Shown here: positions 23,600 through 32,277 of the stretch, one piece after another
How positions within the stretch are numbered: the stretch's first letter is position 1
Layout: each line of letters starts with the position of its first letter
Assembly: GCA_039029355.1 (NCBI GenBank)
Contig: JBCCGI010000027.1
Coordinates: forward strand, 1 to 64,000
Origin: JBCCGI01 sp039029355
GTDB taxonomy: Bacteria > Planctomycetota > UBA1135 > GCA-002686595
DNA length: 64,000 bases
Direction: 5' to 3'
Program-made: the position numbers and the translations under genes
Notes under the pieces: generated by a model
Database searches by the model: none
What the model was told of the DNA's origin: nothing
The model's input: only the letters and a program-made list of their open reading frames with translations

Positions 23600-25182
23600 T
23601 CGCCGCCGCCGCCACCACCAGCCTGGCGCCGCTCTACGTCCTGGCCGGCTACCTGGGCCTGCTCTTGGCCCTGGGCGCGCTCAGCGGGCGCTCGTTCCGC
23701 GGGACGAGCAAGGACTACTTCGTCGCCACGCGCTCGATCGGGCCGTTCATGCTGCTGATGAGCGTGTTCGGCACGACCATGACGGCCTTCGCGCTGGTCG
23801 GCTCGACCGGCAAGGCCTACGACCTCGGTATCGGGGTCTACGGCCTGATGGCGTCGACCTCGGGCATCGTGCACTCGCTGGTCTTCTTCCTGATCGGCAT
23901 CAGGCTCTGGGCGATCGGCAAGCGCTACGACTTCATCACCCAGATCCAGTTCTTCCGCAGCCGCTTCGAGTCGTCGGCGCTCGGCTACATCCTCTTCCCG
24001 ATCCTGGTCGGGCTGGTCGTCCCGTACCTCCTGATCGGCATCCTCGGGGCCGGCTCGGTCGTGCGCGGCGTCACGGTGGGGATGTTCCCGGACGTCTTCT
24101 CCGGCCAGCCGCACCCGGTGCTCGAGGGCAAGATGCTCTTCGTCGGAGCGGTGCCGCCGTGGCTCACCGGGCTGGTGGTCTGCGGCGTGGTGCTGTTCTA
24201 CGTCTTCCAGGGCGGCGTGCGCTCGGCGGCCTGGGCCAACACGTTCCAGACCCTGGTGTTCATGGTGATGGGGGTGCTGGCCTTCTTCCTGATCGCGCGC
24301 GAGCTCGGCGGGGTCGAGGCGGCCGCCCAGAAGGTCCTGGAGAACTCGCCCCAGCACCTGGCGCGCGAGGGGATGATCGGCCACTGGCAGTTCCTGAGCT
24401 ACGCCTTCGTGCCGCTGTCGGTGGGGATGTTCCCACATCTGTTCCAGCACTGGCTCACGGCGCGGAGCGCGAAGACCTTCCGGCTCACCACGGTGGCGCA
24501 CCCGGTCTTCATCATGATCGTGTGGGTGCCGTGCATCCTGATCGGCATCTGGGCCGCGGGCATCGGGGTCGAGGCCCCGGGGGGCAACTCCAACGCCGTG
24601 CTGGCGGCGATGGTCGGCAGCGTGCTGAAGCAGCCGCTGATCACCGGGCTCCTCACGGCGGGCATCCTGGCGGCGATCATGTCGTCGCTCGACTCGCAGT
24701 TCGTCTGCCTCGGGACGATGTTCAGCAACGACATCGTGCTGCACCTGGCCGGCAAGGATCGCTTCGACGACCGCCAGAAGCTGCTCCTCGGACGCGGCTT
24801 CATCGTGTTCATCGTGGCGGTGACGTACGTCCTGTCGCTGTTCCCGCCGCCGAACATCTTCGACCTCGGGGTCTGGTGCTTCAGCGGCTTCGCGAGCCTG
24901 TTCCCGCTGGTCTTCGCCGCCGTCTATTGGCGCCGCGCGACCAAGGCCGGGGCCATCGCCTCGGTACTTGCGGCGGCCGGCACCTGGTCCTACTTCTTCT
25001 ATCATGGGCTGATCGCGCGTCCGGAGTCCGGCCCCGGGGCCGAGGGTGAGTACCTGGTCTTCGGCCTGATGCCCGTAGCGCTCATCTTCGCGGCCTCGGC
25101 CGCGGCGATGGTGCTGGTCAGCCTGGTCACGCCGCCTCCGACCGAGGAGCACGTCGAGCGCTTCTTCCCCCCCCAAGCATGA
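23596..25182 (+). CDS. sodium:solute symporter (SSS family)
   Basis: A 528-residue inner-membrane protein with about 13 hydrophobic helices, the size and topology of the SSS family. Recognisable parts are LSGRSFRGTSKDYFVATRSIGPFMLLMSVFGTTMTA (cut: SKDYFVATRSIG after the first helix, a hallmark), the GGVRSAAWANTFQTLVFMV helix, GILAAIMSSLDSQFVCLGTMFSNDI (the SSLDS sodium-site region) and the C-terminal FASLFPLVFAAVYW. Members take up sugars, amino acids, carboxylates or vitamins with sodium; the substrate is not readable. It is translationally coupled on both sides: ATGA overlap with the small membrane protein and a four-base overlap with the adenylating enzyme. Confidence 0.93.
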   Translation: MIAAAATTSLAPLYVLAGYLGLLLALGALSGRSFRGTSKDYFVATRSIGPFMLLMSVFGTTMTAFALVGSTGKAYDLGIGVYGLMASTSGIVHSLVFFLIGIRLWAIGKRYDFITQIQFFRSRFESSALGYILFPILVGLVVPYLLIGILGAGSVVRGVTVGMFPDVFSGQPHPVLEGKMLFVGAVPPWLTGLVVCGVVLFYVFQGGVRSAAWANTFQTLVFMVMGVLAFFLIARELGGVEAAAQKVLENSPQHLAREGMIGHWQFLSYAFVPLSVGMFPHLFQHWLTARSAKTFRLTTVAHPVFIMIVWVPCILIGIWAAGIGVEAPGGNSNAVLAAMVGSVLKQPLITGLLTAGILAAIMSSLDSQFVCLGTMFSNDIVLHLAGKDRFDDRQKLLLGRGFIVFIVAVTYVLSLFPPPNIFDLGVWCFSGFASLFPLVFAAVYWRRATKAGAIASVLAAAGTWSYFFYHGLIARPESGPGAEGEYLVFGLMPVALIFAASAAAMVLVSLVTPPPTEEHVERFFPPQA

Positions 25183-26252
25183 GCGACGCCGCAGCACAGG
25201 CCCGCGAGGCCGAGGCCCTGGACGCCCACGTGCGCGAGACCGTGCGCTGGCACTTCTCGCCCGACACCGGAACGCCGCGCTGGCTGCGCTGGGCCGAGCG
25301 GGCGGGCTGGAGCCCGCTCGACGAGGTGCAGGGCTACGCCGACCTGGCCCGCTTCCCCGAGTTCGACGGCGAGGCGCTGCGCTTCGAGCCCCACGCCGAC
25401 TGGATTCCCGCCGCCTACCACGGGCGCCCGTTCACGATCTTCGAGACCGGCGGCACCACCGGCTTGCCGAAGCAGCGCATCGGCTGGGACGACTACAAGC
25501 TCGACTACGAGGAGTTCAGCGACTCGCTCGACGACGAGGCCTTCCCGCGCGGCGGCTACTGGCTGATGATCGGCCCGACCGGCCCGCGGCGCCTGCGCCT
25601 CGCGATCGAGCACCTGGCGCATCACCGCGGCTCGTCGTGCTACTTCGTCGACCTCGACCCGCGCTGGGTGAAGAAGCTGATCCGCACCCAGCAGTTCGAC
25701 CAGGCCAAGGCCTACATGAGCCACGTCATCGACCAGGCGGTGCTCGTGATCGAGAACCGCGACGTCGACGTGCTGTTCACAACGCCGAAGCTCCTCGAAG
25801 AGCTGGCCGAGCGCATCTCGCTGCCCGAGGCCGGCGTGAAGGGCGTCTTCTGCGGCGGCACGGCGATGCCCCCGCAGACGGTGCGCTTCCTGGTCGAGGA
25901 GCTGCTCGAGGGCCAGGTCGGCTTTGTGCCGACCTACGGCAACACGCTGATGGGCCTCGCCGCGCACAAGCCGCTCACGGCCGAGGATCGCTTCTCGATC
26001 ACCTACTACGCGCCGCAGCCGCGCGCCGTGCTGCGGGTCGTCGACCCCGACAACCCGACCGAGCTGGTCGACTACGACGCCTGGGGCCGGGTCGAGCTGA
26101 CCACGCTGACGAAAGAGCTCTTCCTGCCGCGCTTCCTCGAGCGCGACGAGGCGATCCGCCGCCGCCCCTGCGAGCTCTACGCCTGGGACGGAGTGGGGGA
26201 GGTGCGCCCGTTCTCGGCCGAGGCCGACAAGATCGTCGAGGGCGTCTACTGA
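25179..26252 (+). CDS. adenylate-forming enzyme, LuxE/PaaK-like
   Basis: A 357-residue cytoplasmic enzyme of the ANL-related type. The P-loop-like ETGGTTGLPKQRIG near residue 90 is the phosphate-binding TSG/TGGTTG-x-PK motif; GFVPTYGNTLMGLA corresponds to the YGxTE motif; YDAWGRVELTTLTKELFLPRF resembles the hinge region. The usual C-terminal lid with its catalytic Lys is missing or much reduced, as in LuxE acyl-protein synthetases (about 370 residues). It should activate a carboxylic acid as acyl-AMP and pass the acyl group on. The next gene encodes an aldehyde-dehydrogenase-fold protein with acyl-reductase traits, so a LuxE-LuxC-like pair is plausible. It overlaps the symporter gene by four bases. 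Confidence 0.7.
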   Translation: MSDAAAQAREAEALDAHVRETVRWHFSPDTGTPRWLRWAERAGWSPLDEVQGYADLARFPEFDGEALRFEPHADWIPAAYHGRPFTIFETGGTTGLPKQRIGWDDYKLDYEEFSDSLDDEAFPRGGYWLMIGPTGPRRLRLAIEHLAHHRGSSCYFVDLDPRWVKKLIRTQQFDQAKAYMSHVIDQAVLVIENRDVDVLFTTPKLLEELAERISLPEAGVKGVFCGGTAMPPQTVRFLVEELLEGQVGFVPTYGNTLMGLAAHKPLTAEDRFSITYYAPQPRAVLRVVDPDNPTELVDYDAWGRVELTTLTKELFLPRFLERDEAIRRRPCELYAWDGVGEVRPFSAEADKIVEGVY

Positions 26253-27700
26253 TGGCCGACCTCCCGCACATCCCCGTGCTGCGCCTGGGCCGCGACTACG
26301 AGAGCCTCGACGTCACGGAGGTGGCCGGCTACGCCGACGGCGCCCCGCGCGCCCGCGTCAGCCAGGCCAACTCAGGCATGATCAAGCGCGACCTGCGGCG
26401 CATGGGCGACGCCGCCCGCGCGCTGCGCGAGCGCTCGACCGAGGAGTTGCTGGCGATCAGCGCCAAGGCCGGCGAGCTGTTCCTCGACGCCGAGCTCCCG
26501 CTGAACGACCAGGGCGACACCCAGACCGCCGAGCAGTACGTCGAGGCGCTCAGCGCCACCAGCGGCCTGCCGCACGTGCTGGTGCGCGCCAACATGCGCA
26601 AGATCCACACCGCGCTCACCGGCATGGAGGGCGTGCTGCGCGGCCTGACGCGCGGGCTCGACCTCGACGTGCTCGACCGCGGCGTCGGCACCCAGGGCGG
26701 CGTGCCGGTCAGCTACGGCCCGACCTCAGACGCGCTCGGCGTCGTGCTGCCGAGCAACTCGCCGGGCGTGAACTCGATCTGGATCCCGTCGCTGGCGCTC
26801 AAGACGCCGGTGGTGCTCAAGCCGGGCCGCGAGGAGCCCTGGACGCCGCTGCGCATCCTGCGCGCGTTCCTGGCGGCGGGCTGTCCGCCCGAGGCCCTGG
26901 GCTTCTATCCGACCGACCACGAGGGCGCCGCGACCATCCTCGCCGGCTGCGGACGCTCGCAGCTCTTCGGCGACCAGCGCGTCACGTCGACCTACGCCTC
27001 CGACCCGCGCATCGAGATCCACGGGCCCGGGCGCAGCAAGGTGCTCCTGGGCGAGGACGAGCTCGACCGCTGGGAGGAGCACCTCGACGTGCTGGTCTCC
27101 TCGGTCGCGGACAACGGCGGGCGCAGCTGCATCAACGCCTCGAGCGTCTTCGTGCCGGCGCGCGGCGACGAGATCGCCGAGGCCCTGGCGCGCGCCCTGG
27201 CCGAGGTCGCGCCGCAGCCCCCGGCGAGCGAAGGCGCGCGCCTCTCCGCCTTTGCCAACCCCAAGATGGCCGAGTTCTGCGACGCGACGATCGCGTCCGC
27301 TGTGAAGGCCGGCACGGCGGTCGACGTCACGGCGCACGTGCGCGGCGAGGGCGTGGAGCGCGCGGTCACGGCCTTCGGCGGCAGCTACCTGTTGCCCACC
27401 GTGGTGCGCTGCGACGACCTCGAGGCTCCGCTGGCGCGCACCGAGCTCCTGTTCCCCTTCACCAGCGTCGTCGAGGTCCCGCACGAGCGCATGGCCGCCA
27501 GCATGGGCCCGAGCCTGGTCGTGACGGCGATCACGCGCGAGCCGAAGCTCACCGCCGAGCTCCTGGCCTCGACCGACGTCGAGCGGCTGAACCTCGGGCC
27601 GATTCCAACCTCGCGCGTCGAGTGGGATCAGCCCCACGAGGGCAACCTGTTCGAGACGCTCTGGGAGCGCCGCGCGATCCAGCGCGCCGCGGATTGGTAG
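26252..27700 (+). CDS. aldehyde dehydrogenase-superfamily protein, possible acyl reductase
   Basis: A 482-residue ALDH-fold protein. The oxyanion/Asn segment is LGVVLPSNSPGVNSIWIPSL, the cofactor strand is TPVVLKPGREEPWTP and the catalytic Cys is Cys293 in DNGGRSCINAS. The usual EL-G-G-K glutamate region is replaced by IEIHGPGRSKVLLGED, which resembles the GPGxSKV of LuxC-type and CoA-acylating reductases. It could reduce an acyl-thioester or acyl-enzyme to an aldehyde, or oxidise an aldehyde. Its ATG shares one base with the stop of the LuxE-like gene (TGATG), and an iron alcohol dehydrogenase gene follows after five bases. Substrate unknown. Confidence 0.82.
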   Translation: MADLPHIPVLRLGRDYESLDVTEVAGYADGAPRARVSQANSGMIKRDLRRMGDAARALRERSTEELLAISAKAGELFLDAELPLNDQGDTQTAEQYVEALSATSGLPHVLVRANMRKIHTALTGMEGVLRGLTRGLDLDVLDRGVGTQGGVPVSYGPTSDALGVVLPSNSPGVNSIWIPSLALKTPVVLKPGREEPWTPLRILRAFLAAGCPPEALGFYPTDHEGAATILAGCGRSQLFGDQRVTSTYASDPRIEIHGPGRSKVLLGEDELDRWEEHLDVLVSSVADNGGRSCINASSVFVPARGDEIAEALARALAEVAPQPPASEGARLSAFANPKMAEFCDATIASAVKAGTAVDVTAHVRGEGVERAVTAFGGSYLLPTVVRCDDLEAPLARTELLFPFTSVVEVPHERMAASMGPSLVVTAITREPKLTAELLASTDVERLNLGPIPTSRVEWDQPHEGNLFETLWERRAIQRAADW

Positions 27701-27705
27701 CCCGC

Positions 27706-28911
27706 GTGAGCGCGTTCGACTTCGCCTGCCGCACCCGGCTCGTGCAGGGCGTCGGGACCGTAGAGCGGCTCGGCGAGCTGACCGCCGAGCTGGTCCGCGG
27801 CCAGCCGCAGCGGGCGCTGGTCGTCACCGACCCGGGCGTCGTCGCCGCCGGCCACGTCGAGCGCGCCGAGGCGCTGCTCACGGCCGCGGGCCTGGCCTGC
27901 GCGCGCTTCGACGGCGTGCGCGAGAACCCGACGACCGAGGACGTCGAGGCCTGCGTCGCCGCCGCGCGCGAGGCCGAGTCGAGCGTGCTGGTCGGGTTCG
28001 GCGGGGGAAGCGCCATCGACGTCGCCAAGGGCGCCAACTTCCTGCTCACGAACGGCGGCAGCATGGAGGACTACCGCGGCCGCAACAAGGCCGCGCGGCC
28101 GCTGCTGCCGCTCGTCGCGGTCCCGACCACCGCCGGCACCGGCACCGAGACCCAGTCCTTCGCGCTGATCGCCGACGCCGAGACGCACCAGAAGATGGCC
28201 TGCGGCGACGTGCAGGCCGCGCCGCGGGTGGCGCTGCTCGACCCGGTCCTGACCACCACGCTGCCGCCGTACGTCGCCGCCTGCACCGGGCTCGACGCGC
28301 TGGGACACGCCGTCGAGAGCGCCGTGACCCGCGCGCGCACCCCGATCTCGGACCTCTTCTCGCGCGAGGCCTTCCGCCTGGCGAGCGGTGCGCTGCCGCG
28401 CGTGCTCGCCGCGCCGAACGACCTCGAGGCGCGCGGCGCGATGCTCCTCGCCGCGGCCTACGCGGGCCTCGCGATCGAGAACAGCATGCTGGGCGCCGCG
28501 CACTCGATGGCCAACCCGCTGACCGCGCACTTCGGCGTGGTTCACGGGCAGGCGGTCGGAATGGCGCTGCCGCACGTCGTGCGCTTCAACGGGGCCGACG
28601 CCGGCGCCGCCGAGCGCTACGCCGAGCTGCTGCTCGCCGCCGGTGTGGACCCGGCCGGAGCCGCCCCCGGGGAGGCCCTCGCCCGTCACCTCGAGGGCCT
28701 GCTCGACGCCGCGGGGCTCCCGCACTCGTTTGCCGCCTGCGGCGTGCCGGCGGACGCGGCGACGGAGCTCGCCCGCGAGGCCAGCGAGCAGTGGACCGCC
28801 CGCTTCAACCCGCGCGAGGTCGGCGAGGCCGAGCTGCGCGCGCTGTACGAGGGCGCCTGCGCGGACGTCCTGCCGGCGCCCGATCTGTCCTTGGGGGGAG
28901 CCGCGGACTAG
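27706..28911 (+). CDS. iron-containing alcohol dehydrogenase
   Basis: A 401-residue group III (Fe-dependent) alcohol dehydrogenase starting at GTG (MSAFDFACRTRLVQGVG). Nucleotide-binding GGGSAIDVAKG lies near residue 102-112, PTTAGTGTETQSFA follows, and the metal ligands are carried by GLDALGHAVES and HSMANPLTAHFGVVHG, both intact. Length is normal. It would interconvert an aldehyde or ketone and an alcohol with NAD(P)H. With the two preceding genes it could complete an acid-aldehyde-alcohol series in either direction; that is inference from gene order. It begins five bases after the ALDH gene's stop. Confidence 0.93.
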   Translation: MSAFDFACRTRLVQGVGTVERLGELTAELVRGQPQRALVVTDPGVVAAGHVERAEALLTAAGLACARFDGVRENPTTEDVEACVAAAREAESSVLVGFGGGSAIDVAKGANFLLTNGGSMEDYRGRNKAARPLLPLVAVPTTAGTGTETQSFALIADAETHQKMACGDVQAAPRVALLDPVLTTTLPPYVAACTGLDALGHAVESAVTRARTPISDLFSREAFRLASGALPRVLAAPNDLEARGAMLLAAAYAGLAIENSMLGAAHSMANPLTAHFGVVHGQAVGMALPHVVRFNGADAGAAERYAELLLAAGVDPAGAAPGEALARHLEGLLDAAGLPHSFAACGVPADAATELAREASEQWTARFNPREVGEAELRALYEGACADVLPAPDLSLGGAAD

Positions 28912-28926
28912 GATCTGGCTCGCCCC

Positions 28927-28931
28927 GGAGG
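28927..28931 (+). promoter_or_regulatory. Shine-Dalgarno site placing the pdxJ start at an ATT codon
   Basis: GGAGG, five bases before ATT at 28937. No in-frame ATG, GTG or TTG exists between the preceding stop region and the conserved N-terminal strand of PdxJ, so this site decides the unusual start. Confidence 0.6.
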
Positions 28932-28936
28932 CTCCC

Positions 28937-29680
28937 ATTACCAAGCTCAGCGTCAACCTGAACAAGGTCTGCCTGCTGCGCAATTCGCGCGGCATCGACC
29001 AGCCCTCGCTCGCCTGGGCCAGCGAGACGTGCATCGCCGCGGGCGCCCACGGCCTGACGCTGCACCCGCGTCCCGACGGGCGCCACGCGCTGTGGTCGGA
29101 CGTCGCGCACCTGAAGGAGACCTCGCCGGTCGAGCTCAACATCGAGGGCAACCCCACGCCCGACTTCGTCGAGAACGTCCTGCGCTACGAGCCGACCCAG
29201 TGCACGCTGGTCCCCGACGCGCCCGACCAGCTGACCTCCGACCACGGCTGGATGCTGCGCTACCGCGGCGAGCCGACCGACGACGCGCGGCGGCTGGCGG
29301 ACCTCGTCCCCGGACTGCGCGCGGCCGGCATCCGCGTCAGCCTGTTCATGGACCCGGACCTCGACCAGCTCGACGCCGCGCAAGAGCTGGGCGTCGACCG
29401 CATCGAGCTGTACACCGAGCCCTACGCGCGCGCCTTCGGGACCGAGCGCGAGACCAGCGTGTGGGAGCTCTACGAGGGCACCGCCCGCGAGGCCACCCGC
29501 ATCGGGCTGGGCGTCAACGCGGGGCACGACCTCAACCTCGACAACCTGGCGCGCTTCCTGACCATCCCCGGCATCCTCGAGGTGTCGATCGGGCACGCGC
29601 TGGTCGCGGACGCGCTCCGGATGGGGCTCGACCGCGCGACGGTGCGCTACCTCGGCCTGGTGGCCCGGGCGGGGGGCTGA
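28937..29680 (+). CDS. pdxJ: pyridoxine 5'-phosphate synthase, apparent ATT start
   Basis: A 247-residue TIM-barrel enzyme that condenses 3-amino-2-oxopropyl phosphate with deoxyxylulose 5-phosphate to make pyridoxine 5'-phosphate. The N-terminus TKLSVNLNKVCLLRNSRG matches the family's VNIDHVATLRNARG; LTLHPRPDGRHA holds the phosphate/catalytic His-Arg; ELNIEG, CTLVPD (usual TLVPE), RVSLFMDPD, DRIELYTEPYA and GLGVNAGHDLNLDNL follow in normal order, with the last holding the catalytic His. Length is standard. Translation appears to start at ATT behind a GGAGG site; other start codons would cut into the first strand or lie far upstream without a ribosome site. It ends the operon, 25 bases after the ADH gene. 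Confidence 0.92.
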   Translation: MTKLSVNLNKVCLLRNSRGIDQPSLAWASETCIAAGAHGLTLHPRPDGRHALWSDVAHLKETSPVELNIEGNPTPDFVENVLRYEPTQCTLVPDAPDQLTSDHGWMLRYRGEPTDDARRLADLVPGLRAAGIRVSLFMDPDLDQLDAAQELGVDRIELYTEPYARAFGTERETSVWELYEGTAREATRIGLGVNAGHDLNLDNLARFLTIPGILEVSIGHALVADALRMGLDRATVRYLGLVARAGG

Positions 29681-29760
29681 TGCGCCGCGGGCGCGCAAGG
29701 ATCGGTAAAGCCTGGCGGTCGGCCCTGGTCCGCCGGGCGCGGCGGCCCAGAATGGGGGCT

Positions 29761-30924
29761 ATGGACGCCTCCCTCAGCATCGCGACCGCGCTGGCGGCAG
29801 GGCTCGCCGGCCTTCCCTTGCTCACCGCGCCCCGGCAGACCGCCGCTCCCGAAGCGGCCGCCGGCTGGAGCATCTACCGCGGCAGCCCGGCCCTGATCGG
29901 GACGGCGCAGGGGAGCATCCCCGACGCGCCGGAGCTCCTCTGGAGCTTCGAGGCCGGCGGTGCGATCACCTCGTCGCCGGTCGTGGCCGAGGGGCGGGTG
30001 TACTTCGGCGCCGACGACTACCGCATCCACGCGCTCGACTTCGCCACCGGCGAGCCGCTGTGGTCGTTCGCGACCCAGGACATCGTCGAGGCCCCGCCGC
30101 TGGTGCGCGACGGGGTGGTGTACGCGGGCTCCTCGGACTTCTTCCTCTACGCGCTCGACGCGAAGGACGGCAAGGAGCTGTGGCGCTTCGAGACCGACGA
30201 CCGCGTGCTGGGCAGCGCCAACTGGACCCCCGGCCCCGGCGATGAGTCGTGGATCCTGGTCGGGAGCTACGACACGCACCTCTACTGCCTCGACGCCAAG
30301 ACCGGGGCCGAGGTGTGGCGCTACAAGACGGACAACTACATCAACGGCACGCCCGCCGTCCTCGACGGACGCGTGGTCTTCGGCGGCTGCGACGCGGGCA
30401 TGCACGTGGTGTCGACCGAGAGCGGCAAGCAGGTCGCCAAGCTGCAGCTGGGCGAGGAGAGCTACATCGCCGGGTCCGCCGGGCTGGCCGACGGCCGGGC
30501 CTACTTCGGGCACTACGGCAACGCGTTCGTCTGCGTCGACATCGACGCGGGCGAGATCGTGTGGTCCTACCCCGGCGACCGGCCCTTCTTCTCGTCGCCG
30601 GCGATCACGCGCGACCGCGTGGTCTTCGGCGGCCGCGACAAGCGCGTGCACTGCGTGCAGCGCTCCGACGGCGAGCCGCTGTGGTCGTTCAAGACCGGCC
30701 GCAAGGTCGACGCCTCGCCGGTCGTGTGCGGCGACCGGGTCGTGGTCGGCTCCGGCGACGGGCGGCTGTACCTGCTCGACCTGGCCGACGGCAACGAGCT
30801 GTGGAGCTACGACGTCGGGCGCTCGATCTTCTCGTCGCCCGCCGTCCACGACGGGGTGATCCTGGTCGGGGCGAACGACGCACGGCTCTACGCCTTCGGG
30901 GCCAAGCAGGACGAGGAGCGCTAG
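29761..30924 (+). CDS. secreted PQQ-type beta-propeller protein
   Basis: A 387-residue exported propeller. Signal peptide MDASLSIATALAAGLAGLPLLTA; the mature protein begins GWSIYRGSPALIGTAQGSIP. It has six to seven well-conserved blades with the tryptophan-docking pattern, such as RIHALDFATGEPLWSF, FLYALDAKDGKELWRF, HLYCLDAKTGAEVWRY and RLYLLDLADGNELWSY. This compact, regular form is closest to BamB-like or PQQ-repeat scaffold propellers rather than full dehydrogenases. A CAGAAT/GGGGG stretch just upstream could act as -10 or ribosome site. The next gene, a radical SAM protein, starts directly after its stop codon, so the two are co-transcribed. Confidence 0.87.
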   Translation: MDASLSIATALAAGLAGLPLLTAPRQTAAPEAAAGWSIYRGSPALIGTAQGSIPDAPELLWSFEAGGAITSSPVVAEGRVYFGADDYRIHALDFATGEPLWSFATQDIVEAPPLVRDGVVYAGSSDFFLYALDAKDGKELWRFETDDRVLGSANWTPGPGDESWILVGSYDTHLYCLDAKTGAEVWRYKTDNYINGTPAVLDGRVVFGGCDAGMHVVSTESGKQVAKLQLGEESYIAGSAGLADGRAYFGHYGNAFVCVDIDAGEIVWSYPGDRPFFSSPAITRDRVVFGGRDKRVHCVQRSDGEPLWSFKTGRKVDASPVVCGDRVVVGSGDGRLYLLDLADGNELWSYDVGRSIFSSPAVHDGVILVGANDARLYAFGAKQDEER

Positions 30925-32232
30925 GTGGCCGAGGCCGACGAGAAGACCAAGGTCGGGAACTACTTCATCTCGAACTACCCGCCCTTCTCGCTGTGGACGC
31001 CCGAGCGGCGCGGCGCGGTCGAGGCCGTGCTCGCACAGCAGGCGCCCGCCGAGCCCCCGCCGCTCGGCCTCTACATCCACCTGCCCTTCTGTCGCAAGCG
31101 CTGCGACTTCTGCTACTTCAAGGTCTACACCGACAAGGCCAGCGGCGACATCCGGCGCTACGTCGACCGCGTGCTGGACGAGGTCGCGCACTACGCGCGC
31201 CAGCCCTACCTCGCCGGCCGGCAGCTCGACTTCGTCTACTTCGGCGGCGGCACCCCGTCGTACCTGTCGGAGAAGCACCTGCGCGAGCTCTTCGCCGGCC
31301 TGCGCGAGCGCATCTCCTGGGACGGCGTGCGCGAGATCGCCTTCGAGTGCGAGCCGGGCACGCTGCAGCAGCCCAAGATCCAGGCGCTGTATGAGCTCGG
31401 CGTGACGCGCCTCTCGATCGGGGTCGAGAACTTCGACCCGGAGATCCTCGAGCTGAACAACCGCGCTCACCGCGCCAAGGAGATCTACCGCGTCTTCGAC
31501 TTCGCGCGCGACGCGGGCTTCCGCTCGATCAACCTGGACCTGATCGCCGGCATGGTCGCCGAGACCGACGACAACTGGGCGCGTTGCGTCGAGGAGACCG
31601 CAAAGCTCCGCCCCGAGAGCGTCACGATCTATCAGATGGAGGTGCCGTACAACACGACCATCTACCGCAACATGAAGGACGGCGGGGTCGAGGTCGCCCC
31701 GGTCGCCGACTGGGCGACCAAGCGCCGCTGGGCGGGGGAGGCCTTCGCCCGCCTGGAGTCGGCCGGCTACCGCCTGGGCAGCGCCTACACCGCGTGCCTC
31801 GACGGGATCGAGTTCCTCTACCGCGACGCCTTGTGGCACGGTGCCGACATGCTGGGCGTCGGCGTCTCGTCCTTCTCGCACCTCGCCGGCGTGCACTTCC
31901 AGAACGAGCCCAGCTTCGAGGCCTACCTGAACAGCGTCGAGGCGAACGGCACGGCGGTTTCGCGCGCGCTGCCGCTCACCGACGAGGAGCGCCTGGTGCG
32001 CGAGTTCGTGCTCCAGATGAAGCTGGGTGAGCTCGACGCGGGCTACTTCCGCGACAAGTTCGGCGTCGACGTCCTGTCGCGCTTCGGCGAGGCGCTCGAG
32101 CGCCACGTGGACGCCGGCCTGCTGACGCTAGAACCGGACCGCATCCGCGCCACGCGCGAGGGCCTGATGCGCATCGACACGTTGCTGCCCGACTTCTTCG
32201 CCGAGGAGCACCGCACCGCGCGCTACGCGTAG
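30925..32232 (+). CDS. HemN/HemW-family radical SAM protein
   Basis: A 435-residue cytoplasmic radical SAM enzyme of the coproporphyrinogen-oxidase-like family. The cluster motif is CRKRCDFCYF (Cys-x3-Cys-x2-Cys), preceded by LGLYIHLPFC, the family's YIHIPFC landmark; FGGGTPSYL, ECEPGT and RLSIGVENF follow. The fourth Cys present in true HemN after the cluster is replaced by Phe, as in HemW, a heme chaperone, so oxidase activity is doubtful. The C-terminal winged-helix part (DAGLLTLEPDRIRATREGLMRID) is present. GTG start with GAGGAG six bases before it, overlapping the end of the PQQ gene. Its role in this run is unclear. Confidence 0.85.
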   Translation: MAEADEKTKVGNYFISNYPPFSLWTPERRGAVEAVLAQQAPAEPPPLGLYIHLPFCRKRCDFCYFKVYTDKASGDIRRYVDRVLDEVAHYARQPYLAGRQLDFVYFGGGTPSYLSEKHLRELFAGLRERISWDGVREIAFECEPGTLQQPKIQALYELGVTRLSIGVENFDPEILELNNRAHRAKEIYRVFDFARDAGFRSINLDLIAGMVAETDDNWARCVEETAKLRPESVTIYQMEVPYNTTIYRNMKDGGVEVAPVADWATKRRWAGEAFARLESAGYRLGSAYTACLDGIEFLYRDALWHGADMLGVGVSSFSHLAGVHFQNEPSFEAYLNSVEANGTAVSRALPLTDEERLVREFVLQMKLGELDAGYFRDKFGVDVLSRFGEALERHVDAGLLTLEPDRIRATREGLMRIDTLLPDFFAEEHRTARYA

Positions 32233-32277
32233 CAGTCCGTCGCCTCCCCCCAAGAGCTCGCAAGCACACGCCGGCCG

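Noticed and set aside
30925..32232. Name hemN (oxygen-independent coproporphyrinogen III oxidase)
   Set aside because: The fourth Cys near the cluster of true HemN is Phe here (CRKRCDFCYF), as in HemW, so the oxidase name would be overclaimed.
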